A stretch of 64,000 nucleotides of DNA, taken from the NCBI RefSeq assembly GCF_001625195.1, contig NC_054391.1:6397157-6461156 (forward strand), in the 5' to 3' direction. The translations under genes were made by a program, and so were the position numbers. How positions within the stretch are numbered: position 1 is the stretch's first letter; the number at the start of each line of letters is the position of its first letter. Positions 22,579 to 33,835 of this stretch are shown here, piece after piece. The notes beneath the pieces are model-generated. The model saw only the letters and a program-made list of their open reading frames with translations. It was not told where the DNA came from and made no database searches. This DNA comes from Drechmeria coniospora. Its lineage: Eukaryota; Ascomycota; Sordariomycetes; Hypocreales; Ophiocordycipitaceae.

Positions 22579-23256
22579 ATGGCTCGAGGCCTCCTCGCCG
22601 TCCTCTTGGTACCTGCTTTTTTGCAGCTGCATCTGTGCTCCGCAGAGTCCGCACCAATCAATCGCCCGGTTCGACGGGGAATCTGCCCTGCTTTCATGGC
22701 TGTCTCTGAACCGGACCTTGCGGAGGAGACGTTGCTTCTTTTCCTCCGCAGGAACCATGGACATTGGCCAGGTCCATTGCCATGCATGCGCCCCACGCAA
22801 CTATTCGATGAGGAGACAGGTGGTCAAGTCGTTTCTGAATTCTTACGAGGGGCCCAAGTCGCTCCGTTCACTCTCGCCGTCGGCGTCCAACGCTCGGGAT
22901 TGCTCCCGCCCACCTCAACCAATCGTGCGGCATGCGCAGTGCGGAGTGCGTGTACACTCATCTCTAGGGCACCTACAGCACGCACATGTCAAGTCGACTC
23001 GTGGTGCGTGTGGATGGGTGATCTGCATCAGACTCGTACCCCCGAGCGATCGGACGGGACGCGGGGCGATGGGTATGTCGAAAACCCAACGACGCGATGG
23101 CAGCCGTCGACGCTGCGACTGCCTCAAGATGCCCCTTCATGCTGTCTCGACCATCTTTCTTCCGTGGAAAGAGTGGCACCTTGCATGCAGAACGTCCGCA
23201 TTACCCAATTGCTTCGCAGAAGCAGGCAGGTGGTCCTTGTCTCAGGCTTGTCTTGA
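22579..23256 (+). CDS. Candidate small secreted cysteine-containing protein
   Basis: Tentative gene. The frame beginning at the internal ATG at 22579 reads 225 aa. It starts with a convincing signal peptide: one early Arg, hydrophobic core LLAVLLVPAFLQL, and a small-residue cleavage site near CSA/ES at about residues 21-23. The predicted mature chain of about 200 residues contains nine cysteines and no domain I recognise. The frame is also open upstream to 22210, but that part is GTAC-motif DNA. A second long frame (22376-23299, +) overlaps it, so chance openness in GC-rich DNA is possible, and third-position codon bias is weaker than in neighbouring genes. If real, it could be a secreted effector-like protein; that is inference only. 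Confidence 0.27.
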   Translation: MARGLLAVLLVPAFLQLHLCSAESAPINRPVRRGICPAFMAVSEPDLAEETLLLFLRRNHGHWPGPLPCMRPTQLFDEETGGQVVSEFLRGAQVAPFTLAVGVQRSGLLPPTSTNRAACAVRSACTLISRAPTARTCQVDSWCVWMGDLHQTRTPERSDGTRGDGYVENPTTRWQPSTLRLPQDAPSCCLDHLSSVERVAPCMQNVRITQLLRRSRQVVLVSGLS

Positions 23257-25220
23257 ATGTACGACAAGGACGGGCGAGACCAAGTTTATTGCGTCCTGAT
23301 GTGCACCTATAGACCTGTGTTGTATACGCATGGGTGTATGGAAGGAAAGAAGCATAAGCAACTGAGTCTCATTTGTGCGAGCGCATTAGCACGAGTGCTG
23401 CTCAGTCGATGTCCGCCAGCTTGCCTTTGAGTTTGCATCGCCCTATCCGTGCGGCAACTGGTCGGCGTTTCTCACGCGTTGCCTTTGAATTGGCATGCAC
23501 CGCCGGCCTCGCTGCTACCGCCACTGCCAACGCCTTGGCTTTTGGGGTCGGGACCACGTAGCTGGCTCTTCTGCAGCGTCGAAGGCTAAGAGAGCAGACC
23601 CTCGATCTCTAAGATGCAGGGAGCTATCGCACAAGGAAACAGGAACCCCTCCACTCGTTCACGTTTCTCCAGCTCCTTGCGGGTTGAATTGGGGCCAGGA
23701 TTGAGCCCTTGCCTTGCCCGCTCGTGGGCTGAACTGGTCAGTGTGGAAACATCAACATCAGCCATCACCCTGGTTGGCCTTCCCGCTCGCCCTGTTGGGA
23801 AAAACCGATCTTGCGTTGCATGAGACCATCGTCGTTGGTTTGATGCAGGAGGCCGAGTCACTCTTCCAAACTGCCAACCATGGCACCCCTGGGTAGTGCA
23901 CTGTGGGCACCACCATCTCGACATGGCCGGCTGACGCAAGGGGGAACATGGAAACTGAAACGTTTGATGTTACCCTCGCCAAGAGTCTGCCGACTTTGTG
24001 CTACATTTTCCTGAGTCTCGTCCTTCTAGTGCCCAGCTCTAGGGGTTACTAAACCCTCGTGTTCCAGGAACAAGTCTAAGAATTCGGCAAGAAGTCGCCT
24101 GTAAGAACTCCGTACAAGTAGCTGTTTCGGGACCTTGGCCAGCGGGAGGTAGATCGACGGTGCGAGGGAACCTTTCCCCCCACCATACCTCTCTCCCTGC
24201 GTCGGTGGAATCTCGATGTTGAATCTTGACCAGTTATCGATCCATATTACCCTCCCGCGACTACGGCTTAGCTCCGAAATAATCATCTCGAACTACTGCA
24301 GAAGCCACCGTTGGAACGATGCATCATTGGCCACGGTGCCCCAAGGACGGATAGACATATCCGGAGCCATGGAGCAGGATCAGCCGTCATGATTGAGCGA
24401 GGCCTGGGTGTAACAACGCCTCGCCCTTATCCGTCACCTTTCATCTGTTCTGTGCATCTCCCTCCCATTCTTTGTCCTCGTCCAACGGCGAGCTGCAGAT
24501 CGGATACCGGGCCAGGGCGTGGCAGCGGCCAATCTGTGTGCGCCCTTTGCGATGGTGGCACACGCAGCTTCTCTATGGCTCTGCAGTGTCGAGAATCGAC
24601 GTCCTCGACATTCAGCTTGGCGTTGTCACCTATGCAGTCACCCGCCGCTCGGCGCAGCCGGGCTCGCTTTTCTGAGTCGTCGACCGTCTGCTTGCACCAG
24701 GATGCCAACGGAGAGCGAGGTTTAGCTGTGTTTGAATCGATGTCGGTGCCGACCTGGACGAACGACTTCTGCCACCACCGGCTTGATGGGACGGACAATA
24801 GAGGAATAGACCGGACTAGAGGGATGCGGCCTCATTCATCTGCCTCATGTATCACCATGAGGAAATACTGGAAAGCTGTACGTGGCGATGGAGCAAGTGC
24901 TGTGGCGACAAGATCGAGACTGGCCGTTCACACTTGTTATGGGGCAATAGATATCCTTGTCGCCTCATATCGTAGCTGTGGGTGAAGGCTTATCTCCAAT
25001 CTTCGAAACTAACTATTTTCCAACCCTCTTGTCTAGAGATCTCCGAGCGTCCGAGAGCGAGCTTGCAGTCGTTTCTCCTCGACTTTGATTGTGCTCGTTC
25101 GCTACGTCAAGTTCAGAGACAAGCATTAAACCCCAAATTTGGAACTGAGGTCCGTCTTCCAAACATGAGCAAGAGATTTCCGGCATCCAATAGACCATCA
25201 ACGGTTCGAGGATGCGTGCT
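23257..25220. other. About 2 kb with no supported gene
   Basis: Several frames of 60-224 codons exist (e.g. 24311-24985 +, 24427-24798 -) without recognisable domains. GTAC motifs are rare. Nothing is called. Confidence 0.5.
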
Positions 25221-26455
25221 TTACAGCCTTGAAGCAACGTCCTCATCCGCCTCTCCGAACAGCGTCATGAATGCATTGTGGATCTCTTCGGTTAGGTCAC
25301 TCGCCTGCAGGCTGCGTCCCTTCTTGAGAAATGCCAGTCGAGAGCACTCCTGGAGGGAAGTTAGCGAGCTCACCCACAGCCAACTGTTGGGTAGATAGCC
25401 TTCATCATCGAGGAACGAGACGGCATGGCATGGCTTACTCTCGTGATGGCACTCCCGCCAAAGGCCGCCAAACCCACCAGCTCTTCCGCAGCCAGCGGGT
25501 CATCACCAACATCCCACAGTCGATCCATATACGCCTTCCTCCAGCCCAGGAACGTCGCCACCGTTCCTGTCAGCGTATCTCCCTGTCCACCGCTCCGCTT
25601 CCTACCTCCCTCTAAATCATCCGTCAACGTCGTCGTTCCATTTGAGATGAAATCATTGGCACCTTTCTGGATGATTGTGACACCACCCAACGCCTTTGCC
25701 AGTGCCTCCACTCTGCCCGTGTCGCCTATGTTTCCTGGATCCTCGAGCTTAAGCCCATCCCACAAGCGGCCAAACTCTACAACGTTTGGCGTGAGGATCG
25801 CGCCAACGTATCCCTTAATAAGCCCCGGGTTCTTTTGCACAATCTGCAGGGCATCTGCATCCAAAACGATGGGCATGTCCCTGCCTCGGGCGGCGTGGAC
25901 AACGCGCGCCACCGTGTCCTGCATGAGGGAGTCTCTCCCCAACCCAGGGCCAACGACGAGGACGTGAAAGCGAGGTAGCATTTCAATAATTTTCGCTGAA
26001 ATGTGACCTGGATCCGTGTCCGGTGTTCCAGTATCCATCTGAGAGGGGGAGGACTGGCGCATGAGCGGATGAACCATCAAGTTTGGCGAATATGTCTTGA
26101 TGACCGCTCCGGCCGCGGGAGTGCAAATAATATGAGACTACAACGCCGAGCCGTCAGTCGCACCCGTTCCGACAAAATGAGGACCATCACCCACGCACCA
26201 TATCGCAGCCCAATCTCGCGCTCGCCATGGCAGAGAAATACGGCGCGCCAGTGTAATCCTCGCTTCCTCCTATCACCGCCACCCTTCCCAGTTGTCCTGC
26301 GCAAAGTTAGGCTGTCAATCAATTCTTCGGTGAAATACCAGGAATTTCGATATTCGGGGAGTTGGCACGAATTACGAACCCTTGTGGAACTTTTCCAGCA
26401 TCGGCGGAATCATCCGCCTCGCCCTTTTAAGCACCTCTCTCGTTGCGGCAGACAT
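25221..26455 (-). CDS. ATP-dependent (S)-NAD(P)H-hydrate dehydratase
   Basis: Repair enzyme that dehydrates damaged NAD(P)HX back to NAD(P)H with ATP; ribokinase-like fold. Four exons: 26380-26455, 26199-26296, 25439-26137, 25221-25349, giving 333 aa, usual for the family. It begins [20 protein letters not shown], followed by [20 protein letters not shown], the conserved entry motif. Nucleotide-site elements are VVGPGLGRD (about 121), [20 protein letters not shown], and [10 protein letters not shown] at about 241-250, which carries the catalytic Asp. The C-terminal exon supplies [20 protein letters not shown], which restores the expected end of the protein; without splicing the frame stops early. 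It lies in the same window as the NAD kinase but about 15 kb away, so the shared cofactor theme need not mean co-regulation. Confidence 0.94.
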
Positions 26456-27036
26456 TTGGACGGTTGAGTCCTCGGCCAGCATCGCGGGATCGCAGATTGG
26501 TAGATATGTTGAGAGCTGACGGGGGGAGGCGGCAGCAGCGACGCGCTAACTAAGCACAAAAGAGTATGGCAGTTGGTCAGACCTGGTTGCAACCAATTCT
26601 GTAAGTTGCAAGCCCGTTGATTCAGGACGATTCTCGCGACGGTGGTTGCATGTCGGGTCGGCAGAGGTCAAGTTGGTAGGTTGAAGCAGACGTGGAGAAA
26701 CTGGAGCTGTCCATGTCGTATGATGTCACGGAAACCGGCACAACGATCCTGCGAACTCTCCGCTCGCAGCAGCATTCTCGGTGCGCCTCCCTTGCAGCAG
26801 CGAGACGAACAGTGGTATTTAGAACAAAAGAAACGCGGGTGTTCATTGAGTAATGAGCTCTATTTTTACATGTGGTGGCGATTGGCGCATCTCCCAGTGT
26901 CACCTATCGCTCCATCAGGTGCACCCCTCGGCTATTCCCTCCGCTTCAAGAGACAAGAACAGCTACAAAATTTCGGTATAGACAGCATTCCAAACGGCCC
27001 GATCTTCATGTTGCTCGAGGCGATGTGACAAGATTC
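26456..27036. other. Intergenic, ATP1 3' region and dehydratase promoter
   Basis: 581 bases between the ATP synthase alpha stop and the dehydratase start, both minus-strand genes. No gene or clear motif. Confidence 0.6.
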
Positions 27037-29235
27037 TTAGCCCAAGAAGCTCTTGATGAAGGACTGGGTGACCTCCTTCAGGCGACCTTCAGTCTCCTTG
27101 CTGAGAGCGCCCTCCTTCTCGATGACGCTCAGGAGGTCGGACTCGTTGGCCTTGAGGTGGGCAAGATAGTCAGACTCCCACTGCAGGATCTTGCCCACGG
27201 GGACGGTGTCGAGGTAACCGTTGACACCAGCGAAGATGAGGGGAACCATCTCGTTGACGGCCATGGGGGAGTACTGCTTCTGCTTGAGGAGCTCGGTCAA
27301 CTAGATTGGCGTCAGTCATGGCTACTCCACAGCGTCGGGCAACTCTAGCAACTTACGCGCTCACCACGAGCAAGGGTCTGCTTGGTGGAGGCATCCAGAT
27401 CGGAACCGAACTGAGCAAAGGCGGCAACTTCACGGTACTGGGCCAAGAAAAGCTTGAGGGAGCCGGCGACTTGCTTCATGGCCTTGAGCTGAGCGGCGGA
27501 ACCGACACGAGAGACAGACAGACCGACGTTGATGGCAGGTCGGACACCCTTGTAGAACAGCTCGGACTCGAGGAAGATCTGGCCGTCGGTGATGGAAATG
27601 ACGTTGGTGGGAATGTAAGCAGAAACGTCACCGCCCTGGGTCTCGATGATAGGCAGGGCGGTCATGGAACCGCCGCCGTGGTCATTGTTGAGCTTGGCAG
27701 CACGCTCGAGCAGGCGAGAGTGCAGGTAGAAGACGTCACCGGGGTAGGCCTCACGACCGGGGGGGCGACGGAGAAGGAGGGACATCTGACGATAGGCGAC
27801 GGCCTGCTTGGAAAGATCGTCGTAGATGATGAGGGAGTGGCGGCCGTTGTCGCGGAACCACTCACCGATGGAGGCACCGGTGAAGGGAGCAATGTACTGC
27901 AGAGGGGCGGCCTCGGAGGCAGTGGCGGCGACGACGATGGAGTACTTCATGGCGTCGTTCTCCTCGAGCGTCTTGACGAGCTGGGCAACGGTGGATCGCT
28001 TCTGGCCGACGGCGACGTAGACGCAGTAGAGCTTCTTGTCCTCGTCGCTGCCGTTGTTCCATCGCTTCTGGTTGAGGATGGTGTCGAGGGCGACGGCAGT
28101 CTTGCCGGTCTGACGATCGCCAATGATCAACTCACGCTGGCCTCGGCCAATGGGAACCATGGCATCGACCGACTTGAAGCCGGTCTGCACGGGCTGGTTG
28201 ACAGACTTGCGAGGCAGAATGCCGGGGGCCTTGAGCTGGGCACGGCGCTTCTCCTTGCAGTTGATGGGGCCCTTGCCGTCGATGGGGTTACCCAGAGCAT
28301 CGACAACACGACCCAACATCTCGGGGCCAACAGGGACATCGACCTAGGCTCGTGTCAGCAATCTTCAGGATCGACGACGATCAGGGCTAGGCTGGCTTGA
28401 ACGTACAATCTCGCCGGTACGCTTGACGGTCTCGCCCTCCTTGACCAGACGATCGGAACCGAACAACACAACACCGACCTGGCCAGCCTCAAGGTTCATG
28501 CACATTCCCTTGACACCGGAGGCGAACCTAGACGCTCGATTAGATTTTGGTTCCGAGCAAGCATGATTCCGTCGCATTACTTACTCGACCAGCTCCTCAG
28601 CCTGGACATTGGCCAGACCGTGAACACGGGCGATACCATCACTGTGGCACCATGTCAGCACTTTTTCTAGCTTCATCAACCGCCAGAGCGGCAACGGCGC
28701 GGCGCGAGGGGAGGGAAGGGTGTTGAATGTGTGGCCAGGTTGGATTGGCGCTTGGGGCGGGTCGTCGTAGCTTGAGCTCCACATACCCGACGGAAAGGAC
28801 GCGGCCAGTCTCAGCAAGACCGGACTCCTCCTGGACACCTCGAATTCGCTGCTCGAGAATGGAAGAGACCTCGGTCGGCGAGGCCTTGGTCTCGGTGGCG
28901 TAGGTTCGGGCCTGGATGTTCATGGCGGCGGGTGCGGCATTTCGGACCTGCAAAAATCAAGTTAGCCGAAGTCCCGACGGCAAATCGTGGCAGCGTAGCG
29001 AGCCATTGATGCGCCCCAAGGCTCAAATATTTCCAGGCATGGTGCTCAACTGATACTCGGGTACGATCCGATGGCTCAATTGAGCTTGCCACCTATTTCT
29101 TGATGGATGCGGACGCTTTTCGATTGGGTTGGTCGCTTGCTCGAAACACTTGAGGACACTCACCGCGGCAACCCTGCCGGCCGCAGAGACGGCGCCCACG
29201 GCGCGTGTGGACTGTCGGAGGGCGTTCCGGAACAT
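27037..29235 (-). CDS. atp1: Mitochondrial ATP synthase F1 subunit alpha
   Basis: Alpha subunit of the F1 sector of mitochondrial ATP synthase, nuclear encoded and imported. Six exons: 29164-29235, 28787-28947, 28585-28641, 28407-28527, 27357-28343, 27037-27300, giving 553 aa, matching fungal Atp1. The N-terminus [20 protein letters not shown] is an Arg/Ser/Ala-rich presequence without acidic residues. The nucleotide-binding region contains GDRQTGKT at residues 212-219 (P-loop). The catalytic-interface segment [20 protein letters not shown] and the C-terminal helical domain ending FIKSFLG are also present. Five introns are crowded into the protein-coding region, four of them in the first quarter of the gene, a pattern common for highly expressed fungal housekeeping genes. 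Identification and structure are very secure. Confidence 0.98.
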
Positions 29236-29819
29236 GGTAAGGAGATGTCTGAAGGATGTAGATGAAAGGAGAAGCAATTGCAGCCACGTGCAACTGGGGA
29301 GAGGGGAGATTGGGGCTTGTGGTGCTGCCTTTGCAGGAGAGCGAATGGAGTTTTTCGGGAGGGACAGTGACAGGAGCAGAGTCTGTGAGGGAGAAGGTGG
29401 AGCCATCAGCCGCCAATAACCAATCAGAATTGCCATACGAGTTTGCCAGCAGTCCCGAGGCCCTATGCTCTGACTGGATGGATGCCTTAGCAATGTGGCT
29501 CACTCGCCAGGCTGGCGCATTTTTGGGCCTGAGGAATCTGCCTCTGATAACTCTGCTCCGTACTCTGTGCACACACCAACCCAGGAATGGACGACACTAC
29601 AGCACGGTGCCAAACATTTCATTTCAAAGATACTAATAACTAGTGCAGTGCAACAAGAAAACGGAGATGCTTTCTCGGCACAATTCTTTTGCCACCTAGT
29701 TGTGCAAGGAGACGTATGGGCGATGAGAAGCAATGAAATCACACCTCCGCAAGGTCTTCTGACAAGAGATCTTGCCTCCCTGTGATCGTCGCTCACGATT
29801 GCAGGTTCAATCCCGCAGA
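29236..29819. promoter_or_regulatory. Upstream region of atp1
   Basis: 584 bases between the atp1 start and the stop of the next minus-strand gene. The atp1 leader is CT-rich on the minus strand. GTAC repeats are nearly absent here, unlike larger gaps. Confidence 0.45.
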
Positions 29820-30497
29820 CTACCCAGAGCAAGATATTAATGCCGCCGTCGAGGCCGACTCAATGTCCTTCTGCAAGATCCTGATTAATGACGCCACAGC
29901 TATGACTTGCCATGGTTCTCCAAATTCGCCCGTCACTCCTCGGCCGACAAACTTGAACGCTCCCGCCTTGGTCCAGTTCTTCCCCCACCTGGCGTGGCTT
30001 GCCACCGCGACAATCTCCTCATCGCCTCCCAGCCGGACGAGCTTGTACCCTGACGAAGCCTCGTTAAGATCTTTTACTTCGTTGCAGCGGCTGCTGCGCC
30101 ACTGGAATCTCTCAGGGAGTGCGCCTGGTTTGATGAAGGTTGCAAATGTATATGCCGTGGACCACCTGTGGCAATGACTGCGAATCTCCTCGTGCATCAT
30201 TTCTTCTCCTGGTCGGGCCGCCAGCTGGATCCTGTCGTGGCGGCTAATATCATTGCCGAATAGAATCACAGCCATGGGCTCTGCCTCAATCGTCGGTCCA
30301 TTGTAGAGAATAAGCTGGACGCGGCACGCGTTGGGAACAGAAACAAGGTGGGTGGGATTTGACTTGTCCTCCGCTAAGAAGAACTTCGTGCTGGTTCTGC
30401 CGGTATGCCAAATGTAGAATTTGCGTGGGAGGTTCACATTGGTGAAAATTGCCTTGCCCAGGCGTGCCTCGATGTTCCTCGATTCGGCCGAACCCAT
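29820..30497 (-). CDS. Conserved fungal hypothetical protein, 225 aa
   Basis: No named family assigned. One exon, starting MGSAESRNIEARLGKAIFTN. A core rich in beta-strand-like segments follows: KFYIWHTGRTSTKFFLAED, CRVQLILYNGPTIEAEPMAV, then GYKLVRLGGDEEIVAVAS and KAGAFKFVGRGVTGEFGEPW, ending in a hydrophobic helix (VIAVASLIRILQKDIE). The repeated strand pattern and the C-terminal buried helix are like the tubby/LURP-type small proteins common in filamentous fungi; this is a structural guess, not a call. Third-position GC is lower than in the housekeeping genes around it. It sits alone between atp1 and rpl11 with no shared promoter. Confidence 0.72.
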   Translation of the reverse strand: MGSAESRNIEARLGKAIFTNVNLPRKFYIWHTGRTSTKFFLAEDKSNPTHLVSVPNACRVQLILYNGPTIEAEPMAVILFGNDISRHDRIQLAARPGEEMMHEEIRSHCHRWSTAYTFATFIKPGALPERFQWRSSRCNEVKDLNEASSGYKLVRLGGDEEIVAVASHARWGKNWTKAGAFKFVGRGVTGEFGEPWQVIAVASLIRILQKDIESASTAALISCSG

Positions 30498-31208
30498 TGT
30501 GCAGTTTGAATAGGATGCCTTCCAGGCGATTCAACGATTACTCGTTCTTCAAGATATTCATAAATCCACTGGTTGGTTTTCTAAGTACTTAATATGGATT
30601 TCATAGCAGATACGGGAAAGTATATCGGTTTATAGAGGAAACATACTGATAGTATAGGATTGCTACATGCTGTGCAGTCGAACGAATACGCGTATTGCTT
30701 AGGGGCAGTGTCATTGGGCTTGCTTTAACCAAGCCGCCAGTTTTGTGGCTCGGACATCAGCCTCGCAGTCCACTCGCTGCGAGCTTGGGATGGATGTGCA
30801 TCATTGGTCCATCAGGCAGCAACCAGCAACACATAAGCATCGCTTCCGCATTAAGGCACAATTGAGTCTCCTCCTGCCTCTGCATCGGTGGTACTTCGGT
30901 GCATGACGTGGACAGATGGAAACAATTCATACGAGCGATTTTGTGCCATCCGCCAGTAGTAAATGTCGAGTCGTCCTCGAGGCATACCGGAGATACTGTA
31001 GAGGTACATCGAGCGTATGCCGACAAGGGGTTCACATTAATGGGGCAGACATTATGGAAGCCGGCTGGGGCGCCGGTCGGTCTCTGAGGCCGTGGCTGGA
31101 CTCAATTGCAGTCCGAGCTCATGAAAAGGCAGCAGATATACATGACCGCCTAATATTTTCCCAAAATATTCGCCGTAACCATCCGTAAAGAAAAACCCCC
31201 GAAGCCGC
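30498..31208. other. Intergenic, no gene
   Basis: 711 bases with AT-richer DNA at 30530-30700. It contains the 3' region of rpl11 and the upstream region of the 225-aa hypothetical gene. Nothing else is seen. Confidence 0.55.
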
Positions 31209-31848
31209 TTATCGGACAATGCCGTCGAAGCGAGACTTGAACCACTTGACGGTCTCGTCGCGCTTGATGCGGTGGTTGGCACCGATCTTGCTCTTCATGC
31301 GTCGTCGGCGGGTGACACGCTCGCCAGGTCGGGTCATGCAGCAGTAGAAGTCCATGCCGTAAATGCCGATAGAGGGGTCGTACTTGATGCCGAGATCGAT
31401 GTGCTCGCTGATACCGAAACCGAAGTTGCCAGTCTCGGAGAAGTTGCGCTTCCGCAGCTCGTACTCCTTGACCTTGAGGCCACGCTCCAGAATCTCCTCG
31501 GCCTGCGAGACAGGTCAGATATTGGACAATGCATCGTGCAACGAGTCTTGGGCGCAAATTACCTTGGGGCCTCGGACGGTGACGTGGACGGCAATCTTCT
31601 CGTTACGTCGGATACCAAAGGTACGGACGGTGTAACGGGCCTTGCCTGGGTGAGGGGTTAGAGATGATGCTTTCGTATGTGAACGGTGAGCAGCGCAACG
31701 TACTGTAAACGGGAGTCTGACCCGACAGCTGCTCAAGCACCTTGGCGGCACGGGTGAGCCTGTCACCAGATTCGCCGACGGAAATGTTCAGAACAAGCTT
31801 CTGAATCTTGAGCTCCCGCATGGGGTTGCTGGTCTTCTCGGACGCCAT
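31209..31848 (-). CDS. rpl11: 60S ribosomal protein L11 (uL5)
   Basis: Large-subunit ribosomal protein that binds 5S rRNA and forms part of the central protuberance. Three exons: 31704-31848, 31563-31645, 31209-31502, giving 173 aa, the standard eukaryotic length. It starts [20 protein letters not shown] and includes [40 protein letters not shown] and [20 protein letters not shown]. It ends with [20 protein letters not shown] and [12 protein letters not shown]. Introns interrupt at TPVY/S and GPK/AEE. It is divergent from the SmB gene with 351 bases between start codons, so transcription of the two may be coupled. No snoRNA boxes were recognised in its introns. Confidence 0.98.
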
Positions 31849-32199
31849 GGCTTCGGTGTAGGTCGACGGGGTGGTTGATGCGTCGAAGTTGTCGGGATGC
31901 GGTTGTACGGGCAAAAGTTTTGTGAAGCGCTCGAAAATTTGAGGGTTCGCCTGCCCTCAAGCTAGCACTGGAGACGCCTCACAAAAAGCGGGTCCAATGG
32001 TTTCCATAAATGGACTAGCGCAAGTTTCGGTACATTCAGCATGTACCTCGTTTTTCAGCCTTCTGCATCAGGCTCCACGAAATTTAGACCTCTCACGCAT
32101 TGCAGCATGCGACTGAGCTCCTACTAACCACTCCTCTTACTCCTCGACTCGCCAATCCCCTCAGTTCAGTCTCGGCAGGTTTGCCACACGTCTTTCAAA
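31849..32199. promoter_or_regulatory. Divergent promoter rpl11 / SmB
   Basis: 351 bases between the start codons of a ribosomal protein gene and a spliceosomal core protein gene. Both sides have pyrimidine-rich leaders toward their own ATG. It lacks TACGGAGTAC-type motifs. Confidence 0.6.
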
Positions 32200-33149
32200 A
32201 TGTCGAACAAGCAAGGAAAGATGGTATGAGAGATTGCTCCTCTGAGACGCGCCCCCCCCCCCTTCTTTGCCACGAGGGAAATGCTAACCGCACGCGTTTC
32301 TCCAGATTGGCTATGTACGTGGTTCTCTCACGATGGATCTTCACCGAGGAGCTTTGGCTGACATGTGATTAGATCAACTGGCGGATGCGCGTCATTACGG
32401 TTGAAAACCGCCAGATGACTGGCCAGATGCTCGCTTTCGACAAGGTACGCGTTGACCGAGCATGACACGCCCCGTTGACGGCTAACGTTTCACTCAGCAT
32501 ATGAACCTCGTCCTCGCCGACACGGAAGAGTTCCGGGTCGTGAAGCGCAAAAACAAATCAGGCGCCCCGGGAACCGACCAGATCGTCCAATCTGAGGAGA
32601 AACGCACGCTAGGACTGACGATTGTCCGCGGCACCAACATCATGTCGGTGTCTGTCGAATCTCCTCCTCCTGCCGATCCCAGCGCAAGACTGGGGAAAAG
32701 CACGACTGGCATATCGTCGACCCTTGCCGCCGGTCCGGGCGTTGCCAAACCAGCCGGTCGTGGAGCTCCCCCAACCTCTCTAGCCGTGAGCGCCCCTTCC
32801 TCCACACTCACTCCCCCGCAGATTCGGATTCCGAGGCTGACAATGTGCAGGGCCCTGCTGCTGGTGTTGGAAGTGGTGCTCCTCCTGCAGGATTCCCTGG
32901 TTTCCCAGGCGCAGCCCCTGCTGCTCCCTTCGGACGTGGTGGTAGGCTACACTCCCCGTCGGCCACTCTCTGGTATGCGAGTTCTGACGTGCACCAGGAC
33001 CTCCTCCTGGGTTTCCGGGCCAGTGGCCGCCTCCAGGTTTCCCTGCCGACTTTCGACCCCCTGGCGCTGGTTTCCCTGGTGCGCCTGGCGGTCCCCCCGG
33101 TGGTCCTCCAGGTGGTCCTCCTGGTTTCAACCCACCTCCTCGCAGATAA
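32200..33149 (+). CDS. smb1: Small nuclear ribonucleoprotein SmB
   Basis: SmB is one of seven Sm ring proteins on U1, U2, U4 and U5 snRNAs. Six exons: 32200-32223, 32306-32314, 32373-32444, 32498-32785, 32851-32941, 32998-33149, giving 211 aa. The protein starts MSNKQGKMIGYINWRMRVIT, with Sm1 motif GQMLAFDKHMNLVLAD and Sm2 motif EEKRTLGLTIVRGTNIMSVS. The tail is the proline/glycine-rich PPGF/GGPPGG region typical of SmB and ends NPPPRR. Exon 2 is only nine bases and encodes Ile-Gly-Tyr; skipping it would keep frame but remove three residues of the first Sm strand. All five introns are 53-82 nt. The 3' end faces the J-protein gene. Confidence 0.95.
32306..32314 (+). other. smb1: 9-nt microexon of SmB (Ile-Gly-Tyr)
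   Basis: It is flanked by CCAG on the left and GTACGT on the right. The encoded IGY is needed to make the family-standard GKMIGYINWRMRV, so the microexon is required rather than optional. Confidence 0.85.
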
Positions 33150-33835
33150 TTGGCCTTGATTTCTTTGGCGCTCGGCGGTTTGGAATTTTTGCGCTTGCCC
33201 CATGACGACACACTTCGCCACTGGCGAAGATCTGGCATATTTCTGTCCTCGTAAAAAAGAGAGTCACAGGGCCCCGGCACGTCGGGGTGTGAGGGTGTGC
33301 AGGCATGATGGACGGGGTCAAAATGTATGTGAGATTTTCTTACAGCAGCAACGGCAGTGGCTACGACGTTGACACGGATGATGAAGACGGCCGAGGCAAG
33401 CAAGCGGTCGCCTCGTTCGTCGTGGGTGCCAGTCATGGCTACGAGGACGTCCATCCTTGCCACAGTTGGTCAACCAATCGACAGTGTACCACAATGGGGC
33501 AACGGCAGTTATTGAGGGTTTTGCCCGCACGATAACATGGTCACAGCACCCTCATAGTTGCTAGTTTAGAGGCCCAAATAGACTGACTGCCTCGCCCTCA
33601 TTGGTATCTCCGTCCACGGACGTATAGTGCTGTGTGAAGGCTTCTAGGTTGCTGCAAACCTCTGCCTGTTACTAACGAGAAGGCGGACCCTGGGTCATGC
33701 CGAGAAACTGGACCGTTCATGGGGTGGATATGCAATTAACTTTCGCGAGATAAAAAACGCAGGAGGCAGTCAACGCCAAGCTCCATTGGACTGTCTTTTT
33801 TTTCTTTTTTTTTTCGTTGGCATCATGTCCTTGAT
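33150..33835. other. Convergent 3' region SmB / J-protein
   Basis: 686 bases without a gene. A T-rich stretch at about 33797-33815 could serve polyadenylation. The long minus-strand frame across 32780-33463 is a shadow of the SmB tail. Confidence 0.6.

Noticed and set aside
24026..24286. 86-codon minus-strand frame with segment GRVIWIDNWSRFNIEIPPTQ
   Set aside because: It looked like a possible transposon or gene remnant, but I cannot match it to a family. The flanking frames do not continue it, and there are no terminal repeats or target-site duplication.
29780..29830. GGTTCAATCCC resembling a tRNA B box
   Set aside because: No acceptor or T-stem pairing could be made around it, and no A box lies at the right distance.
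32780..33463. 227-codon minus-strand Gly/Pro-rich frame
   Set aside because: Antisense shadow of the SmB proline/glycine-rich tail.
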